The translations under genes were made by a program, and so were the position numbers. The notes beneath the pieces are model-generated. The model was not told the origin of the DNA and did no database searches. It worked only from the letters and a program-made list of their open reading frames with translations. This document shows, in pieces, positions 34,500 through 45,330 of a stretch of 64,000 bases of DNA; the stretch's first letter is position 1, and each line of letters opens with the position of its first letter. Origin of the DNA: Symsagittifera roscoffensis (lineage: Eukaryota > Xenacoelomorpha > Acoela > Convolutidae); the NCBI RefSeq assembly GCF_963678635.1, contig NW_026970916.1:1-64000 (forward strand), written 5' to 3'.

Positions 34500-35830
34500 G
34501 TAAAAAATGCCAGAGATTTACTTGAAAACATTGCTCTAGATCCGGATGAAAGCATAATATCTCTTGATTTGAAGAATTCAAACACTAATGTTCCTCTCAT
34601 GGAAGCAATTAAAATTGCATTAGAAAAGCCGTAAAACCAGGAGTCTCCTCCTGAAATTCAAAGACAACAATGGGAAAACTTTTAAAATAGCAGTCAGCAA
34701 AGTGTATTTCAAGAGTAAGGACTTATGGTATGTGCAAGTTGATGGTGTAAAAATGTTCGCTAAGCTCGCTGTAAAACTTGCAATTTATGGCTGAAAGAAT
34801 ACGAGTTTGGTTTAAATTAAGAAATACCGGAGGGAACGAAGATACAGTCAATAAAAAACAAAAACGGCTTCTGCCCATGTTGCAGTAGGAAAATAACATA
34901 TAGATCAAAAGGCTTGAATGCGAGAAGTGACGACATTGGTCTAATCCTAAAAATTCGATGATGTATACGCATCAATAATCGAGATGGTCTGGTACTGTGA
35001 AAGCAGCCGCCGCGCTAGAAGCAAAGAGAAGGACACTCCACAAGTTAAACTGTTCCCCAGGTATGTGGATGTCACTGTTAAAACAGTTGAAGGTGATTCG
35101 CTTTGTAATCTCGATGGCGCCAATTCTAATCATCCAAATCTGTAGTTCACTCTAGAGGAAACTAATTCAGAGGGGAAATTGCCGATCATGGGTTTGAATA
35201 TAAATGTTTTACAGGATTGGGTTGTAACCAGCAATTGGTTAATAAAACCAACAGATACTGGGACTGTTTTGAACTATAGAAGCTGCGCCCCAACTCAATA
35301 TGATCGTAGTGTTATTTTAGGCACTGTACATCGAATTTTTAGGAGTTCATCTAACTGGGAGCAATTGGATAAGACTACGGAAACTAATAGGGCGCAATGG
35401 CTAAAAAAAATCAGTGCCCTGAAAATTGTTCTGCAAGTCTGGCGGCAGACGCCCTCTGCAAAATCATCGATGGTAAGAAAAGCCCCAGCATAGTGAGATG
35501 AGTTCTTCAACTCAATCTCCAAGGGACGCGAAGCCCAATGCTGATGGTGCAATATAGAGGTAAGCCAAATCAATATTTTGCAAACAAATTATGAATTTTA
35601 ACTTACGTTTAATTAGTTTTAGTCACAAGAAAACTAGAATCTTGCTCACCATCGCTGAAGTCATTAGGGTGGCTTATAAACTAACATGTAGTGGATGAAC
35701 TTCCACCTATGTCGGACAAACTGTTCGACATTTGACCGCTAGTATTGAGGGACTTAAGAAATCAGACTCATCGGTAGGCCTCCACTTTCAGCAATGCAGT
35801 CTTGAGGGAATACCGCAGATCTTACTTGGG
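34500..35830 (+). mobile_element. Penelope-like element remnant with GIY-YIG-like end
   Basis: Plus-strand pieces in order are SIISLDLKNSNTNVPLMEAI (about 34550-34610, the palm D-x-SLFTNVP motif), PRYVDVTVKTV (about 35055, catalytic RYVDD box with the second Asp changed to Val), GKLPIMGLNINVL and NWLIKPTDTGTVLNYRS (35175-35280, the LPFLD and KPT-TG motifs). YKLTCSG, STYVGQTVRHLTASI and SVGLHFQQC follow (about 35675-35800), matching the GIY-YIG endonuclease plus H-x-x-x-C end of this class. Stops and frameshifts throughout show it is dead. Confidence 0.78.
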
Positions 35831-36961
35831 AAATTATAGATTTGAGGGAAAGAGCGCAGATGTTAGTTGGGAAATCATGGATCGGTCGAACAACTAAACA
35901 AAACTATTAACACTTGAGGCCAAACATATCAGGAAAAAGAAACCGGTCTGGAACGACTGTTTTAGGAGCAGCAGGAACAGTTTTAGGAGCAGGGATTTGA
36001 CACTGAACCTTAAGTCCCAAAATTTTTTTGGTTTTTTAATTAAAAACGTACATTCTAAATCAAGGAAATTTTAGATTTCAGCAAGAAACAAGGATACCCG
36101 TTATCCGGTAAAGTAACGTCAATTGAACAAAAACTACTAAGAAGATCAGACGTACCAGTATATTTCAAACGTACCAGTATATCAAAAATGTATTTAAAGC
36201 ACGAGTCACAGAAATAACAACAAGCAGTTTGCCGACCAGGATACCCAGTATCCGGTTAACAAAAAATGTACAGGAACAGTTCAGAAACTATCTAAACGAG
36301 CTCCCATCAATATAGGAGCAGTTTCTTGTGTTAACAATTAAGTTACCAACTCGAGTTGTTTTCGATAAATATATGATGTTATTTGATGTAAATTTTGATT
36401 ATGAAACTCTTAACTAAAAAAAATAGTTTACAAATTGCAAAAAATTTGAAATTATGAGTCAGAAACAGTTTAGGAGGAGAAGACACATTAGTGCCAGCTT
36501 ACGAAATATTTCAATACAGGAACAATGACATAATAGGGAACAGTTTAATTTTCATCGAAAGATTGAACCCTATTTTGTCAAGAAATCAAGTATTTGGAAA
36601 TTACATTATGAAAAAGTTAGTTTCAAGTAATTCTTATTTGCAGAAAAGCGAGAACATAATTCAAAAATTATTTCCTAATTTTGTTCAAAGAATATCTAAC
36701 GTTGGCATCCTATGAAAAAAGCGGAATGGATGCGAGCCTACAAACAGACAGGACCCAGTACCTTGAAGACCAAGGGCACGAACTGAACAGGGTGATAAGG
36801 GATTGGTTCTTGAGTCGTGAGCGGGGGAAAGAAAAAAGGGCTTAAGTGTGAACTCAGATGAAATCTTAGGGCACGGAAAAGAAAATTTAAAGAAGGAATT
36901 ATTGTTATTACTACACTATATCTACTATATAAATCAAAAAGCTCTATGAAAATTCTCTCAA
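35831..36961. other. No supported gene; short near-repeats
   Basis: Near-duplicated phrases occur, for example TTGAGGGAA..GCGCAGAT and ACGTACCAGTATAT. The plus frame 36491-36715 is plain and unrecognised. The stretch may include the 3' end of the Penelope-like element. Confidence 0.35.
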
Positions 36962-37188
36962 TGGGTAAAACAAAAAAAAATTTAATGATTGCTTACAAAG
37001 CAGAAAAACAGTATGCAGGTGTATGTAGATTTTGATTGCTGTTTGGCGATAATGTGACAATTTTGCATGGCTGTGGGTAAAACAAAAAAAAAGTTAATGA
37101 TAGCTTACAAAGCAGAAAAACAGTATGCAGGTGTATGTAGATTTTGATTGCTGTTTGGCGTTAATGTGACAATTTTGCATGGCTGTGA
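36962..37188. repeat. 112 bp tandem duplication
   Basis: A 112 bp unit starting TGGGTAAAACAAAAAAAAA at 36962 is repeated at 37074 with only a few changes (ATTTAATGATTGC against GTTAATGATAGC). It is recent and non-coding or partly coding. Confidence 0.85.
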
Positions 37189-37377
37189 ATTTTGGGGTGT
37201 AGATAAAGTTAAATCTGCTGCAAACTTCTGTAAATGACCGCTGGCACTGTATCTTGAGATGCAATCATCATCCTCGGGGCTCAGTGACAGAGGACGACAC
37301 GCGATGAGGACATCGATCTTGAATCCTGAAAGTATGTGCCAGTCGGTCATATTTGGATTTTTGACCTTGAGCAACAT
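37105..37377 (-). CDS. Possible exon, unidentified, minus strand
   Basis: The minus-strand frame is open for about 90 codons and reads as protein in its middle (SGFKIDVLIACRPLSLSPED, then ISRYSASGHLQKFAADLTLS). A candidate acceptor (TACTTTCAG) sits at the start of that segment. It overlaps one arm of the 112 bp duplication. Family unknown. Confidence 0.3.
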   Translation of the reverse strand: MLLKVKNPNMTDWHILSGFKIDVLIACRPLSLSPEDDDCISRYSASGHLQKFAADLTLSTPQNSQPCKIVTLTPNSNQNLHTPAYCFSAL

Positions 37378-37527
37378 TTAGTCTTGATTTTGAAATGAAA
37401 TGCAATTTTTCAAAAACTCGAATTGAGCCTATCATGCACAAGTTTCTCGCGACAACTGAAAAAACAAGAAAAAAAGATCAGATGAATCGAACTACTATCG
37501 CGTGGAAGTAGTCCAAAAAATAGGAGA

Positions 37528-37716
37528 GTGAAGTTGCTATTCGCAATTTCGCCGTATAAATCGAACGGGAGTAGAGCTGTCTCATTCTTAGAGAAAGAAC
37601 AAGTCGTGACGGGAAGAAACAAAGAAGATCAAGTGGACCAGAGTGATTCTTCGGTAGAAAGCTGGACAACGGAAGCTGCCCAATGGTACAAACAGAAAAC
37701 TTGTGTCTTGAGTTAA
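37528..37716 (+). CDS. Possible exon, unidentified, plus strand
   Basis: The plus frame of 62 codons has a protein-like flavour (KSNGSRAVSFLEKEQVVTGR, then DQSDSSVESWTTEAAQWYKQ) and ends just before the giant element. Minus-strand frames also cross it. The reading could be accidental. Confidence 0.22.
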   Translation: MKLLFAISPYKSNGSRAVSFLEKEQVVTGRNKEDQVDQSDSSVESWTTEAAQWYKQKTCVLS

Positions 37717-38874
37717 AACTTATTCACTTCAACTTTCTTGAGATAAACTTGATTGCCGGATTAATTCTAGAAATGCTTATTAATTGAAGTCTAATTGATT
37801 CTAGAAGTCGTGTCGGTATGTGAGTACCCAATTTAAATTTCTTGAGTGTTTTACCTTATTATGTTGAGTTAGGGAGTGTTTTAGGTTGATCCATCTGAAA
37901 TGGATCAAAGGTCCACTGTCTATGTGTCATTCGACCAGAATGGACAAAAGTGCAGATTCAGCAGTTTCGAGTTTTTAGCAGCGAACCTTTCGCATTGGCC
38001 GTTTTGAAGGATTAAGTGCGTTATTCAGACAATTAGACAAATCGTGAAGGCTGAAGGATTCGGAAAATCCTAAATTTTAAAAAAATCGAAATGATGACGT
38101 AACAATTCTAAGAAACGTCAAAAACGGTCATTTTTTTTTATAAAAAACCAAAATAGACACACAACAACAATAGTTGCGACGACAACAACAACGAGAAAAT
38201 TGACAATCAGAATCGGAGAAAAGCAGAAGTAGGAGAGACCTCTCCGAGTTGCAACTATTGTGCCGCTACAATAGTTGCAAGGCCGTTGCGAACAACGGTG
38301 AAGGGTGGAAAACCAGCCTTCCGGAAGGAGAATAAGAGTCTTATTTCCCCGGATTAAAGAATCCAGAGGGGTCTCGGGATTTGGATTGAAACTGTTTTAC
38401 ATAAAATTTTAGCTTCCCTATTATGGCCTGAGTTGAATTTATTTAACATCTGAATTCATTTCACGAGGATGAGAATTTCGATGGAGATGATGATTTTTAT
38501 CTACTGAGCAAAAAAAAACAATAGTATTATAACAAGTAGTAGTAGCCCTGATTTTAGGAGTGACCTCGTGGTCTGGGGATACTGAGACCCAGCCATGAGC
38601 TCACTATTTCTGCATGTAATTAAGTTAATTTGAGCGTTCTGGTCGAATCCGGAGAACAGTAACGTTTTTGTCGACCCGATGTTGAAAAGACCACCAAAAG
38701 AACTGGCTTGGTAGAGACGGTGAATAGCATGTAGAGCTCGGTTTAGACGTTGGCCAGTCGTCTTAGAACCCAGCTTTTTTCCCCGTCGATATTAATCTTC
38801 CGGGCGAATGTTACATAGATGTTTTTATGGCGCTCCTGGGTGTTATTCTTTTTTAATATCATGACCGGCAGAAC

Positions 38875-38916
38875 CGTTAACGAGCACTCCGCGCCGAGCG
38901 GATGCTCACATTAACG
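38875..38916 (+). promoter_or_regulatory. Conserved hairpin in the LTR
   Basis: CGTTAA..CGAGCA-C-TCCGC..GCGGA-TGCTC..TTAACG forms a two-part stem around a GCCGA loop. The identical 42 bp occurs at 59588-59629 although nearby LTR sequence differs. It could act as RNA structure in the transcript (packaging, initiation or termination); that is inference. Confidence 0.6.
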
Positions 38917-39093
38917 CCCTTAATAGGCCAAAACCGCCGGGGCGGAAGGGTAGTTCGGAACGCGGAAGCCTTCCGGATTACCGTGAATAGTTTTCTAACC
39001 TAGTTAAGACCGAAAATTCACGAACCAGGAAGGGTGAAGGGATCGGCCATCCCCTCGTTCCCTGAGAGGTCCGTGACCAAAAACTCTTAAAGG

Positions 39094-39103
39094 TATATAT
39101 AAA
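39094..39103 (+). promoter_or_regulatory. Candidate TATA box in LTR A
   Basis: TATATATAAA lies in the middle of the LTR. The matching place in copy C (about 59805-59815) reads GATATAAGTAAAA, a weaker match. Its role as the element promoter is inferred from position only. Confidence 0.4.
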
Positions 39104-40936
39104 ACCAAATAAAGGTAGTATAGTAACCAAGAAAAACAAAAAACATTAAAAAAATAACCGAAAAAACCAAAAACAAAAAAAAGTAAAAAAATCAGTAGAA
39201 ATCATCCCCCCAGACAAGATGTGATCCGACCCTCCCGTTTGTTGTTGACAGATATATTGTTGTTACAGGCATTTATATCAATCAGGATCGTTACGATCAT
39301 TTTTGTAGCACGTTTGTGTCGCTTGTACTGTAGGGTTGTTTGAGAATTTAAGCACGTTAATGCTAATTTGCGCTCAACCCGGAAGGGTCTGCTGATTTGC
39401 GCTCAATCCGGAGGGGTCTTGGGAGAAGACTGATCCGGCAAGCAGTATAAGGAGCGACAAGAAGGGGCTCAACGACAACAACAATTGACTGTTGGGTATC
39501 GTTAACAAGTTTTGTATCCCTTTTGGTACAAAAAATTAAGATAGTAATCTGTGGGGGCTCGACAGTGCTGCACTGTAGTGACCCTTCACCGAACTGCGAA
39601 TATCCGAGTTAAGCACCTTAATTCGGATATCGAACAAACCCGGAGGGGTATAGTATTACTATTATTATAACTTATATAGCCCTTATTAATACTCCTATAT
39701 AGTTTTTCAGTGAATAAACAAAGAAAACAGACCAGTTTTTAGGGTCAAAATAGCGATATTTTGATTCCCCCACAAATCGCGATTTTTGACATATCGATAT
39801 TTTTTGAAACGGGAAAAAGCGCTAAATTAGTGTGTTACATCGTAATTGCACTACTATAATAGGTAGAACCGGTTAAGTTTAGTTCGGAAGTGGTTGGAAC
39901 TATTTTGGTACCAAAAAACGAATTTTGGTACCAGAAAACAGAACACTAAAAATTCAGAAAATTTTTCGAAATTTTTGAGTGAGGACAGTAAAAATAGTTG
40001 TTCGGACAATATCCACTAGTGAATCTACAGGTTCTAACAACCGCTTCCCGAAGGCCTTCCGGGTTACAGAGAAATCGAACTTAACGTGTTTGATTCAGTA
40101 GATTCATCAATCCGGAGGGGTCCAGGTAGCATAGTTTTTCGCAAATTTTTTCAACTAAAGCGTTTTAGATCGGGTTTTTTGCATTGAACTAGAAGATTAT
40201 AACCTTGTTGAGCTCGGATCAACAATTTTTAGGTCGAAAAGAAAAGAAGTGCGGAAAAAGTTAGGCGGAACCTATAAGAGAGAAATTTCTTGACTTAAGA
40301 AAAAAGACGTTTTGGTTAATAACTTTGGAACTACTGGACAAATTCAGTTGATCTTGGTACTAATAGATCAGAAATTAGCTGACCTTACTAATAGGAACAA
40401 AAACTTCTCAAAAAAGTAAGCGTGAAAATTTTTTGAGATTGTTTTTAGCAAATTCACCAATTCGCGAGGGTAGACCACTCACGTTTTATAAAAAAAATTT
40501 TGGAAAGCCCTTACACCCCTACCAAAGGGTAGAAACGATTGAATAAGGCAATTTTACGCTGTTCTAGAAGAATAGGGAAGGCTAAAGACCCCAGAAAACC
40601 TTGATAGAGCCGGAATTAGGCTAGCGATAAGACCCTTCACCGTTAGCGTGAATTGTCAAATAAGAGGCTTAACTTCAATCCGGAAGGGTCTAGGGAAGGA
40701 CCACATACCCTTCCTAGTTGATAAAAAAAGCATAATAGCATCGGAGAACGTATCCGGGGGGTATAGGTTGAAAATCAAGGAAGTCTCAGAAAAGCTATTT
40801 TTACAAAACCGGAGGGGTCGAAAAAAAATTTTTTCTCCTAATTCGGAGGGATTCCAATCCGGAGGGGTCTTGTTTTCACGAAACCGGAGGGGTTCTAATC
40901 CGGAGGGGTCTTACATTTGTTGACTCAGAGGGGTAA

Positions 40937-41763
40937 TCAGGACACCAGGTAATCAGAAATCTGAGTGAACCATCGGAGTTCACTTTGATGCATTTGGACA
41001 CATATGCAGATTATCTGAGGCAGGTGGAGCCACGAACTGAGTCAAGAGCTGTGCGAGCACTACTAACAACGGGTGGCCCTCTTATAAAGAAGCTTCATTG
41101 GCGCTACGTGGAGGTCTATGGGCCGTATCAAGTGATGCTGAACGTGGATGGAATCAGTATCTACACTAGGATTTTTGTGACAACAGATAGTATCCAAATA
41201 GGGCAGATCTATTTGGGTGAGGAGGAACTCAAAGTCCGCAGGATAGGCCATGACGCCATGATGGAACAAGATGCAGTACACATTGGGTACGAAGCAGATG
41301 TGACCGCACATCTGCTCGACGCCAACGGAAAGAAAATCAGATTCACATGGCTTCTGGACACAGGAGCGGTAGTGATTGTGATGCCGATAAAAACTTGGGA
41401 AAGAATGGGCTTCATGAGGGAATATCTAATTCCAACGAATCTCTGACTGGCCGCCGCCAATCGAGGAGCAATTTACGTAGCCGGAAGAACACCAATAACG
41501 GTTCTCCACATGGGAGGACGGGATCTTTCGATGAGCTTCCTGGTGGTAGAGAATTTGGACGACGCCGACCAATTCATTTTGGGCAGAGATTTCGTCAGGA
41601 ATTTTGACGTGATGATCGACTTGAACAACGGTCTAATAAGGATTAGGAACCCGGATCGGAAGTATGTTGAGAAACCAATTAACAGACGAAAACAAGGTAC
41701 CAATTTTTCTAGACAGAAAAATAAAGCTACAGCCAGGGCAGGCTGTGGTAGCAATTTTTAGAA
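40937..41763 (+). pseudogene. pol: Giant element pol: retropepsin-like protease
   Basis: The frame is open from the deletion junction (about 40937) without a natural start, so this is the middle of a gag-pol product. The aspartic protease site is FTWLLDTGAVVIVMP, with its Asp codon at 41357. The second landmark, DADQFILGRDFVRNFDVMID, lies at about 41560-41620 and matches the ILGRDF region of retropepsins. An in-frame TGA at 41444-41446 splits the domain between them. A frameshift near 41690 moves the reading to the next frame. Protease would process the polyprotein. Confidence 0.82.
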
Positions 41764-44143
41764 TGAGAATTTTGAATTCGTTAAGTGGTAGTATACAGGT
41801 TTGTTTGGTACCGAATCCAAATAGTCAAAGCTCAGTGATTTTAGGCCGGAGCTTCTCGGTAACGCGAAACGGACTGTGTGTCAGTGTGTTATTGAACACA
41901 CTGGACACCACGGTTTCAATCCAGCGTGGAAAGAAGCTTGGTTACGCTTTGCCGATGAGGACCGACTATGAAGAGACACAGAACTTGAAAAAATTTAGTG
42001 TGAAAGACTGTCCTTATCATGCCAATAAAGAGAAAATTTTAAAAAGAATTAATGAATTAAAATCTATTCATAAATTGTTTTCAATGAAGTCCGACACGGA
42101 CGACGGCTTATCGAGCTGCTCGAATTTTCCGGAACGCCCCTCGTCCTATGAACTAGAGTCTGACAAACCGATTTGCCAGAGATAGAACACTTAAAAGGGA
42201 AAATAGGCGAGAGAGATTTCGAGCTACTACGGGAGGTTTTAAATCGGAACGCGGATGTATTTTCAAGACATAAGGCGGATATCGGTTGCTGTAATTTCGT
42301 CGAACACTAAATCGAACTTGAGGAAGGCGCCGTTCCCCATAGGGAAGGCGCAAGACGAATAATGCCACAAAAATCGGAAGCGTGCCGAGCGGAAATAGAA
42401 AGGTTGCTCGAATATAACATGATAGAACGAATACGACATGATAGAGATTTCGTCAGGAATTTTGACGTGATGATCGACTTGAACAACGGTCTAATAAGGA
42501 TTAGGAACCCGGATCGGAAGTATGTTAAGAAACCAATTAACAGACAAAAACAAGGTCCAATTTTTCTAGACAGAAAAATAAAGCTACAGCCAGGGCAGGC
42601 TGTGGTAGCAATTTTTAGAATGAGAAATTGAAATTCGTTAAGTGATAGTAAACAGGTTTGTTTGGTACCGAATCCAAATAACCAAAGCTCAGTGATTTTA
42701 GGCCGGAGCTGCTCGGTAACGCGAAACGGACTGTGTGTCAGTGCTGTATTGAACACACTGGACACCACGGTTTCAATCCAGCGTGGAAAAAAGCTTGGTT
42801 ACGCTTTGCCGATGAGGACCGACTATGAAGAGACACAGAACTTGAAGAAATTTAGTGTGAAAGACTGTCCTTATCATGTCAATAAAGAGAAAATTTAAAA
42901 AAAAATTAATGAATTAAAATCTATTCATAAATTGTTTTCATTGAAGTCAGACACGGACGACGGCTTATCGAGCTGCTCGAATTTTCCGGAACGCCCCTCG
43001 TCATATGAACTTGAGTCTGACAAACCGGTTTTGCCAGAGATAGAACACTTAAAAGGGAAAATAGGCGAGGTAGATTTCGAGCTACTACGGGAGGTTTTGA
43101 ATCGGAACGCGGATAAATTTTCACGACATAAGGCGGATATCGGTTGCTGTAATTTCGTCGAACACAAAATCGAACTTGAGGAAGGCGCCGTTCCCCATAG
43201 GGAAGGCGCAAGACGAATGATGCCACATAAATCGGAAGCGTGCCGAGCGGAAATAGAAAAGTTGCTCGAATATGACATGATAGAATGAATACGACCTGAT
43301 ATAGATTTTGTCACGAATTTTGACGTGATGATCGACTTGAACAACGGTCTAATAAGGATTAGGAACCCGGATCGGAAGTATGTTAAGAAACCAATTAACA
43401 GACAAAAACAAGGTCCAATTTTTCTACACAGAAAAATAAAGCTACAGCCAGGGCAGGCTGTGGTAGCTATTTTTAGAATGAGAAATTGAAATTCGTTAAG
43501 TGATAGTAAACAGGTTTGTTTGGTACCGAATCCAAATAGTCAAAGCTCAGTGATTTTAGGCCGGAGCTGCTCGGTAACGCGAAACGGACTGTGTGTCAGT
43601 GTTGTATTGAACACACTGGACACCACGGTTTCAATCCAGCGTGGAAAGAAGCTTGGTTACGCTTTGCCGATGAGGACCGACTATGAAGAGACACAGAACT
43701 TAAAGAAATTTAGTGTGAAAGACTGTCCTTATCATGTCAAAAAAGAGAAAATTTTTAAAAAATTAATGAATTAAAATCTATTCATAAATTGTTTTCATTG
43801 AAGTCAGACACGAACGACGGCTTATCGAGCTGCTCGAATTTTCCGGAACGCCCCTCGTCATATGAACTTGAGTCTGACAAACCGGTTTTGCCAGAGATAG
43901 AACACTTAAAAGGGAAAATAGGCGAGGTAGATTTCGAGCTACTACGGGAGGTTTTGAATCGGAACGCGGATAAATTTTCACGACATAAGGCGGATATCGG
44001 TTGCTGTAATTTCGTCGAACACAAAATCGAACTTGAGGAAGGCGCCGTTCCCCGTAGGGAAGGCGCAAGACGAACGACGCCACATAAATCGGAAGCGTGT
44101 CGAGCGGAAATAGAAATGTTGCTCGAATACGACATGATAGAAC
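41588..44143 (+). repeat. In-frame 858 bp tandem triplication in pol
   Basis: Three head-to-tail units start at GATTT(C/T)GTCA(G/C)GAATTTTGA at 41588, 42446 and 43304. The spacing is exactly 858 bp (286 codons) both times. Each unit runs from the end of protease to the start of RT (LLEYDMIE). The third unit continues into normal RT sequence, while the first two return to RDFVRNFDVM. The units are nearly identical, so the duplication is recent, and each carries its own small frameshifts or stops. Confidence 0.95.
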
Positions 44144-44813
44144 CCTCAAAATTGCCAGGGGCTTGCGGGGTAGTAATGGCGAAAAATAAAGGGGCCAGCT
44201 TAGGTTTTGTTGCGACTTTCGCTACTTGAACGCGGTAACGATGAAAGATGCGTACCCGATACCGCGATTAGTCGAGAGCCTCTCTAAACTTGGTGATGCC
44301 AAGTTCTTCACCACATTGGACTTGGGTTCTGCCTTCTGGCAGGTCCCGCTGCGGAAGAAGGATAGAGAGAAGACCGGTTTCGCGTGTGAGTTGGGGTTGT
44401 ACCAGTGGAAGAGGATGCCCTTCGGCTTGTGCAACGCAACGGCCACTTTTCAAAGACTGATGGCTCAGTCTTTGACCAGAGTGACAAAGAAGTACGGGAA
44501 TCTTGTGATGTGTTATGTGGCTGACGTAGTCATAGCAACAACGACCCTGGAAGACTCCATTGATCGGCTCAATGAGGTCTTTGGATGCACGAAAAGAGCA
44601 GGCTTGAAGTGCAAACCATCGAAATGTGAAAAAATTCTTAGGGATTCAATCAAGTACCTGGGAAAAATGGTGGACAGGCATGGTGTGAGGCCGGACCCAG
44701 AAGCAGTAGAAGCATTGTTGACATGGAAGGCTGCCAGAACGGACACATAGCTCCTGAGCTTCCTAGGGTTTGCCAACTACTACCGTGAGTTCATAAAAGG
44801 ATACGCAGACAAG
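44140..44813 (+). pseudogene. pol: Giant element pol: reverse transcriptase, catalytic Asp lost
   Basis: RT landmarks are PSKLPGACGVVMAKNKG, the frameshifted DFRYLNAVTMKDAYPIPR, TTLDLGSAFWQVPLR, the GFACELGLYQWKRMPFGLCN stretch and ATATFQRLM. The YxDD box reads CYVADVVIAT: codon 44520-44522 is GCT, so the first of the two catalytic aspartates is alanine, one base away from Asp. A frameshift near 44210 and an in-frame TAG at 44748-44750 also break it. Sequence affinity is Ty3/gypsy. Without the Asp pair no polymerase activity is expected. Confidence 0.88.
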
Positions 44814-45330
44814 GTGTATCCGATGCAGAAGCTGATGCGCAACAAAGGGAAAAAGTTCGAATGGAACGATGAAGCACAAGTTGCCTTCGAGAACATAAAG
44901 CGGGAACTGTGCGAAGCGCCAGTGCTAGGCATGCCTACAGAAAAGGGCATGTATGTTCTTGACACAGACGCATCGGTAGTAGCCATCTCAGGAATTTTGC
45001 ATCAGGAGCGAGAATGGAATGGAAGAACGGTTCTCCGTCCCATTGCATATGGCAGCAAGGTTTTGAGTGACACTGAGATGAAATATGGTGCACCAAAAGC
45101 AGAAATGTTTGCAGTAGTCACATTTGTGGAAAAATACCCCGCATACTTGGGGAGCGCTCCCTTTAAGTTACGCGTAGACAACAGAGCGTTATCCTGGTTG
45201 AAAACCTACTCGATGGATCAGTGTTATATTGGTAGATGGATGGTAAGATTGGATGGCTACCCATGATAATCGAGCACAGGATGCGTGATAAACACCACAA
45301 TGCTGACAGCCTCAGCAAGAAAATTTGGTT
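44814..45330 (+). pseudogene. pol: Giant element pol: connection and RNase H
   Basis: After the TAG the same frame continues with LLSFLGFANYYREFIKGYAD, the standard RT thumb motif. The RNase H domain has all three acidic positions: MYVLDTDASVVAISGIL, YGAPKAEMFAVVTF and LRVDNRALSWLKTY. A one-base frameshift near 45262 links it to EHRMRDKHHNADSLSKK, the usual end of gypsy RNase H with the ADSLS word. The activity removes genomic RNA after copying. Confidence 0.88.

Larger units (their letters stand above)
37923..40936 (+). repeat. LTR of copy A (5', 3'-truncated)
   Basis: The roughly 3.0 kb is collinear with 58595-61625 apart from small indels and agrees with 57748-58594 even more closely. The array of CCGGAGGGGTC words near its right end is cut short, and coding sequence starts at about 40937. 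The shared left boundary at three places starts with TG, as LTRs do. The right boundary cannot be fixed inside this window. LTRs of 3 kb or more are unusually long. Confidence 0.82.
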
